Assembly: GCA_965261105.1 (NCBI GenBank)
Contig: CBDHCM010000006.1
Span: forward strand, 1,612,001 to 1,676,000
Source of the DNA: Aldehydirespirator sp965261105
GTDB lineage: Bacteria > Actinomycetota > Acidimicrobiia > Acidimicrobiales > Aldehydirespiratoraceae
Reading direction: 5' to 3'
DNA: 64,000 bases
A program made the position numbers and the translations under genes. The notes under the pieces were generated by a model. It searched no databases. It was given only the letters and a program-made list of their open reading frames with translations, and had not been told where the DNA came from. Below, piece by piece: positions 59,953-64,000 of the stretch; positions within the stretch are counted from its first letter, which is position 1; every line of letters starts with the position of its first letter.

Positions 59953-60672
59953 TTATCCGTGGTCCAGCACCGTCACCGACCGCAGCCGCCGCTCCAGGTG
60001 GGCCTCGATGGCGGCCGTGGCCACTGCCGACACCTCCTCGGCGGCATCTCCGGCCGGCTGGCGCAAGACCGCCGCGAGCTGGCCGCCGAGCATCCGGCGC
60101 AGCATGTCGAGCGCCGCCGGGCTGATCGGCCGGCCCTGGCGGCAGTCGCGGCACAGCACCCCGCCGAGGTGCACCTCGATCGCCTCGAGCGGCTCGCCGG
60201 CTCCACAGGCCACGCATCTGTCGAGTTCGGGCTGCACTCCCTCCAGGGCCAGCAGCTTCAGGAAGAACCCGGCCACCACCAGCGGGCTGGCGGCTCGGTC
60301 CAGGGTGGCGAGGGCCCGCACCAGCATCAGATGGCGGTCGGGGTCGCCGCTGGCCTCGGGCGCGAGCTGGTCGACGGCTTCCAGCATCGCCGAGGCCCGC
60401 GCGAACCGCTCGGGATCGGACCTGAGACTCCCGAACCGGTCGATGGTCTCGGCCTGGGTGACGGTGTCGAGTTGGCCCCGACCCCGGTAGAGCTGCACGG
60501 CGACGTGGCAGGCCGGCTCCAGGCGGGCGCCGAACTTCGAGCGGGTGCGGCGCACTCCCTTGGCCACGCCGCGAACCTTGCCGTGGCCGAGGGTGTGCAG
60601 GCTCACGATGCGGTCGGCCTCGCCCAGCTTCCAGGTGCGCAGCACCACCGCCTCATCGCGGTAGAGGCCCAC
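59953..60672 (-). CDS. recO: DNA repair protein RecO
   Basis: The 239-residue product helps RecR load RecA on single-stranded DNA. The N-terminal OB-fold has VGLYRDEAVVLRTWKLGEAD and KVRGVAKGVRRTRSKFGARL. A zinc finger is formed by RCVACGAGEPLE and GGVLCRDCRQGRPISPAALD. GTG 60672 was chosen because the family motif begins there. The gene is 5 bp from uppS on the same strand; recO-uppS is a familiar actinobacterial pair. Upstream in-frame sequence is uppS in another frame. Confidence 0.92.
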   Translation of the reverse strand: MGLYRDEAVVLRTWKLGEADRIVSLHTLGHGKVRGVAKGVRRTRSKFGARLEPACHVAVQLYRGRGQLDTVTQAETIDRFGSLRSDPERFARASAMLEAVDQLAPEASGDPDRHLMLVRALATLDRAASPLVVAGFFLKLLALEGVQPELDRCVACGAGEPLEAIEVHLGGVLCRDCRQGRPISPAALDMLRRMLGGQLAAVLRQPAGDAAEEVSAVATAAIEAHLERRLRSVTVLDHG

Positions 60673-60677
60673 AGCCC

Positions 60678-61466
60678 CTAGCCGTCGCCGTTGGTGGTGT
60701 TCGCCTGGGCTGATCCTTTGGCGGTGTTCGCCTGGGCTGATCCGTTGGGCGACACCCGGCCGAATCGCCGCTCGCGCTCCTGGTAGGCCCTGATTGCCTC
60801 GTAGAGGTCGCCTCTGCGGAAGTCGGGCCACGCGGTGTCGGTGAAGTACAGCTCGCTGTAGGCCAGCTCCCACAACAGGAAGTTCGAGGTGCGGAACTCC
60901 CCGGAGGTGCGGATCATCAGGTCGGGCTCGGGCATCTCGGGGTCGTACAGGCGGCGGGCGATGGTCCGCTCGGTAATCTTGTCGGCCGAGATCCCCGCGT
61001 TGACCACGGCCCTGACCGCATCGACGATCTCGGCTCGGCCCCCGTAGTTGAAGGCGATGGTGAAGGTCATGCGGCTGTTGTGCCTGGTCAGCTCGACGGC
61101 ATCGTCCATGAGATCGAGCAGCCGCTTGGGGACTCGGCGGTCTCGGCGGCCCACGAACCGCATCCGCACGCCCCGCTCGTGCAGCTCGTCGCGGCGCCGC
61201 AGCAGTATGTCCTCGTTGAAGCCGAGCAGGAAGCGGACCTCGTCGGCGGGCCGGCGCCAGTTCTCAGTGCTGAAGGCGTACACGGTGAGCCACCCGACGC
61301 CGATGTCGAGGGCGCCCTCCACCACGTCGAACAGCGCCTTCTCGCCGGCCCGGTGGCCCTCCGTGCGGGGCAGGCCGCGAGACTGGGCCCAGCGCCCGTT
61401 GCCGTCCATCACGCAGGCGACATGAGCCGGGACGCGGTCCAAGTCCAGTTCGGCGGTGATCATCAC
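60678..61466 (-). CDS. uppS: Isoprenyl (undecaprenyl) diphosphate synthase
   Basis: The roughly 262-residue enzyme condenses isopentenyl diphosphate to make the polyprenyl carrier lipid of the cell wall. It has HVACVMDGNGRWAQSRGLPR with the catalytic Asp, GVGWLTVYAFSTENWRRPAD, TFTIAFNYGGRAEIVDAVRA and PEPDLMIRTSGEFRTSNFLL then WELAYSELYF. The last 20 residues, NGSAQANTAKGSAQANTTNG, are a 27-bp duplication tail outside the fold. Start is GTG 61466 or ATG 61463. Confidence 0.95.
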   Translation of the reverse strand: MMITAELDLDRVPAHVACVMDGNGRWAQSRGLPRTEGHRAGEKALFDVVEGALDIGVGWLTVYAFSTENWRRPADEVRFLLGFNEDILLRRRDELHERGVRMRFVGRRDRRVPKRLLDLMDDAVELTRHNSRMTFTIAFNYGGRAEIVDAVRAVVNAGISADKITERTIARRLYDPEMPEPDLMIRTSGEFRTSNFLLWELAYSELYFTDTAWPDFRRGDLYEAIRAYQERERRFGRVSPNGSAQANTAKGSAQANTTNGDG

Positions 61467-61592
61467 CGTGAAGCTACCGCGTGACCCGCTGCCGCGGCGC
61501 GCTTATCACAGGCTCGGCGCCAATGAGCCGAGTCCCGGCCGCCTGGCGCCGATCACTTCCGTGGCTTCGGCGCTTGGACTCAAGCCGGAGCG

Positions 61593-64000
61593 CTACTGAG
61601 TGGCGATGGCGTCGAGCACTTCGAGCCGTCCCGCCCGGCGCGCGGGCATGACTCCGGAAAGGAGCCCGGCAACCAGGCCGGCGACGCCGATGGCCGCCAG
61701 AGTGAGCCACGGGACGGCGAAGTCGGAGTAGCCGAGGCCGAGGGCGTCGAAAGCGGCCCATCCGAAGAAGAGGCCCAGAACTAGGCCGGCCAGCGTTCCG
61801 ATGAGGGCGATGATCGCCGCCTCGTAGCGCACGGTGCGCCGCAGCTGGCTGGTGGTCATCCCCACGGCCCTCAGCAATCCGAGTTCCCTTGTGCGCTCGT
61901 GGATCGACAGCGACATCGTGTTCACGATGCCGATGAGGGCCACCACCACCGACATGCCCAGCAGCGCGTACAGCAGGTTCAGCAGGTCGGTGATCTGGCC
62001 CGCCTGGTCGTCGATGAAGTCGTCCCGGCTGCTGATTCGGGCGGTCGGGTCGCCGGCCAGGGCCGCGTCGATGTCGCCGATCAGCTCCCCGGCGGCACCG
62101 CCGGCGCGCACGAGGATGCGGGCGTCGAGGCTGCGACTCAGGCTCGCGTCGAGCAGCGAGTTGTCCACGAGCCACTCAGCGGCGAGCTGGTATCCCCGGT
62201 CGTAGATGCCGGCCACGGTGAGCGTGGCCGCGCCCTGCTGGAAGCGCACCCTGACGGTGTCGCCGACCGCGAGGCCCTCCTCGTCGGCGGTGGGCTGGCG
62301 CACGGCCACCTCGTGGGCGCCCAGGCCGGTCACGCTGCCCTCCACTACCCCGAGGTCGGCCACTTGTGCCAGCCGCACGGTGTCGGCCCCGGTGATCTGC
62401 GCGAAGCCGTCGCCGATCTGGGCGAAGGCGGTACGGGTTCCGACCGCGGCGTCCACGCCGTCGAGCGCATCGACGGCGTCGGCGATGGCCGGGTCCAGCC
62501 CGCCGCCTGCGCCGGCGACGGCGTCGCTTATCGTCACCACATGGTCGGCGAGGAGGTCGTCCTCGAGGTCGCCGGCGATGAGCTTGCTCAGCGTGGCCGC
62601 GAACACGGTGGCGGTCACCACCAGCGCCACGCCGATCATCAGGGTCAACGAAGTGGTGGCGCTGCGCTTCGGGCTGCGGGAAGCGTTCTCGCGGGCCAGC
62701 TCCCCGGTGATCGAGCCTCGCCGCACCGCGGGCGCAGCCAGCAGCCGGCTCAACGGCCGCACGATCGTCGGCCCGAGCAGCACCACCGCGATCACGACCA
62801 GCGGCAGGCCCGCGGCCAGGATCCGCGCTTCGCCCGCGACCGAGGACCAGATGGTGGCCGCAATGCCGGCGGCCAGCACGGCCAGACCACAGAACATCCT
62901 GCCCCGGGCGGGCCTGCTCGATTCGGCGGCCGCCTCGCGCAGAGCCTCGATGGGGTCCACCTTGGCGCCGCGGCGGGCCGGAATGTAGGCAGCCGCCACC
63001 GTGATCAGCGTGCCGAGCACCACTCCGTTGACTAGCGCTCCCACGGGGATCGACAGGCCCAAGCCGAGATCCCCGATGAACGATCCGAGCAGCTTGAGGA
63101 GTCCCCAGCCGATCCCGATTCCGGTGGCCGCGCCTGCCGCCGAGGCTACTACGCCGATGGCGGCCGACTCGGCCACGACGGTCACCGCAACCTGCCGGCT
63201 CGAGGCGCCGATGGCTCGCAGCAAGGCCATCTCCCGGGTCCGCTGAGCCACGGTGATGGTGAAGGTGTTGTAGATCACGAAGGCACCCACGAACAGCGCA
63301 ACGCCCGCGAAGACCTGCAACGCGATTTCCATGATTCTGGTGAACGATCCCACGAGATCCTGGAACTCGCTTGCCAGGGTCTCGCCGGTGACAGCTTCGA
63401 GATCCGCTCCGAGTCGCCCATTCAGCCGCTCCACGAGCTGCTCGGGCGTAACGCCGGCGGCCGCGCCCACGAAGACTTGGTCGACCTCGCTGCCGCCGAA
63501 CACCATCGCCGCACCCTCGTAGCTGAACGAGAGGACCTGGCCGCCAAAAGTGCCCCCGTCGTCGATGGTTCCGACCACGGTGAAGCGTTGCTGCTCCGGC
63601 AGCGGCAGCACTCGAACGGAGTCGCCCAACGCGAAGCCACCGTCATCGAAGGTGTCGACGTCGATCACCACCTCGTCGGCGGCTGCTGGGGCGCGCCCGG
63701 AGACCACCGTGAGCGGGCTGGCGGCGGGATCGTCGATCCAGGCGACCGCCTGGGCGTTGGCGTCGTCGCCTCCGACAGTCTTGCCGTCGGAGGCGACCAC
63801 CTGCGCGTAGCCCGCCAGGAAGGGGTAGGCCCACTCGACGCCCTCGACGGCGGCGACCTCGTCGGCGACCGACGGCGGGATGCGCTCTCGTATGTCGATG
63901 AAGGGAGTCTCGATGATGTCGGCTGAGCGCACCGCGGCGTCGACATCCTCGAAGGCCTCCGCTATGGACTGATTGAGGGAGTCCTCAAAGGAAGTGGTCA
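61593..64000 (-). CDS. ABC transporter permease, MacB/FtsX type (5-prime end outside window)
   Basis: The frame is open to the right edge and gives about 802 residues. It has two FtsX domains: helices around LQVFAGVALFVGAFVIYNTF with QRTREMALLRAIGASSRQVA, and later LLYALLGMSVVVALIGIVNT with ERTRELGLLRAVGMTTSQLR. Periplasmic MacB-PCD-like domains lie before each. This is the four-plus-four-helix permease of lipoprotein or exporter-type ABC systems, usually next to an ATPase gene, which would lie beyond the edge. The substrate is unknown. It ends LEVLDAIATQ at TGA 61593-61595. Confidence 0.93.
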   Translation of the reverse strand, partial: TTSFEDSLNQSIAEAFEDVDAAVRSADIIETPFIDIRERIPPSVADEVAAVEGVEWAYPFLAGYAQVVASDGKTVGGDDANAQAVAWIDDPAASPLTVVSGRAPAAADEVVIDVDTFDDGGFALGDSVRVLPLPEQQRFTVVGTIDDGGTFGGQVLSFSYEGAAMVFGGSEVDQVFVGAAAGVTPEQLVERLNGRLGADLEAVTGETLASEFQDLVGSFTRIMEIALQVFAGVALFVGAFVIYNTFTITVAQRTREMALLRAIGASSRQVAVTVVAESAAIGVVASAAGAATGIGIGWGLLKLLGSFIGDLGLGLSIPVGALVNGVVLGTLITVAAAYIPARRGAKVDPIEALREAAAESSRPARGRMFCGLAVLAAGIAATIWSSVAGEARILAAGLPLVVIAVVLLGPTIVRPLSRLLAAPAVRRGSITGELARENASRSPKRSATTSLTLMIGVALVVTATVFAATLSKLIAGDLEDDLLADHVVTISDAVAGAGGGLDPAIADAVDALDGVDAAVGTRTAFAQIGDGFAQITGADTVRLAQVADLGVVEGSVTGLGAHEVAVRQPTADEEGLAVGDTVRVRFQQGAATLTVAGIYDRGYQLAAEWLVDNSLLDASLSRSLDARILVRAGGAAGELIGDIDAALAGDPTARISSRDDFIDDQAGQITDLLNLLYALLGMSVVVALIGIVNTMSLSIHERTRELGLLRAVGMTTSQLRRTVRYEAAIIALIGTLAGLVLGLFFGWAAFDALGLGYSDFAVPWLTLAAIGVAGLVAGLLSGVMPARRAGRLEVLDAIATQ

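Noticed and set aside
60673..60873. Longer RecO from an upstream in-frame start
   Set aside because: The added residues are encoded by the uppS gene in another frame and the RecO fold begins at GTG 60672.

Overview
The window looks like chromosome of a high-GC actinobacterium, most likely an uncultured Acidimicrobiia-type lineage (marine or host-associated). This placement is inferred from gene content, not from a search: a MtrA-MtrB-LpqB-like regulatory operon, DUF3040 and DUF4389 proteins, a PimB-prime-like glycosyltransferase, split transhydrogenase subunits, RNase P RNA, and many ATGA/GTGA start-stop overlaps.

Two housekeeping blocks flank a mobile and defence region. The left block (1-25.4 kb) holds the end of a DUF58-TgpA transglutaminase operon, DinB, the two-component/GerMN lipoprotein operon, phosphofructokinase with a ROK kinase and a PimB-prime-like mannosyltransferase, QueG, TrpD, RNase P RNA, a zinc-ribbon coiled-coil protein, a Gfo/Idh oxidoreductase, a 5-prime nucleotidase, a DyP peroxidase, an acyl-CoA ligase, the pntAA-pntAB-pntB transhydrogenase and an enoyl-CoA hydratase with a TrpB-like remnant behind it.

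The accessory region (25.4-40.2 kb) contains a HipBA module whose hipA is cut by an IS3 element, IS1380, IS30 and IS1595 pieces, a zinc-ribbon/winged-helix protein paired with an AbiEii nucleotidyltransferase, a second hipA remnant, a broken zinc-finger/nuclease/RecQ-like helicase and a Fic protein. It ends at tRNA-Val. A short core-like stretch (40.3-45.6 kb) follows: DUF4389, an inositol monophosphatase, a peroxiredoxin whose peroxidatic cysteine codon is an in-frame TGA (a probable selenoprotein), two acyl-CoA dehydrogenases and a CAT-anticodon tRNA.

A second accessory region (45.6-56.6 kb) carries a fused MNT nucleotidyltransferase/HEPN-like protein, decayed small genes, a Rad50-like ATPase with a CxxC hook, a tyrosine integrase split by an IS110 element, and a complete 2.1-kb IS1595-type transposon with passenger genes, 22-bp inverted repeats and a perfect 8-bp target duplication. 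The right block (56.6-64 kb) is core again: tRNA-Asn, dnaG, glyS, recO, uppS and an ABC transporter permease that runs off the edge.

A recurring theme is repeats between genes: tandem arrays of 7 to 43 bp, and a dispersed element of about 115 bp found four times in the same orientation upstream of genes. The strongest leads for new biology are the selenocysteine peroxiredoxin, the transposase-zinc-ribbon regulator with AbiEii, the IS1595 transposon with cargo, and the dispersed leader repeat.
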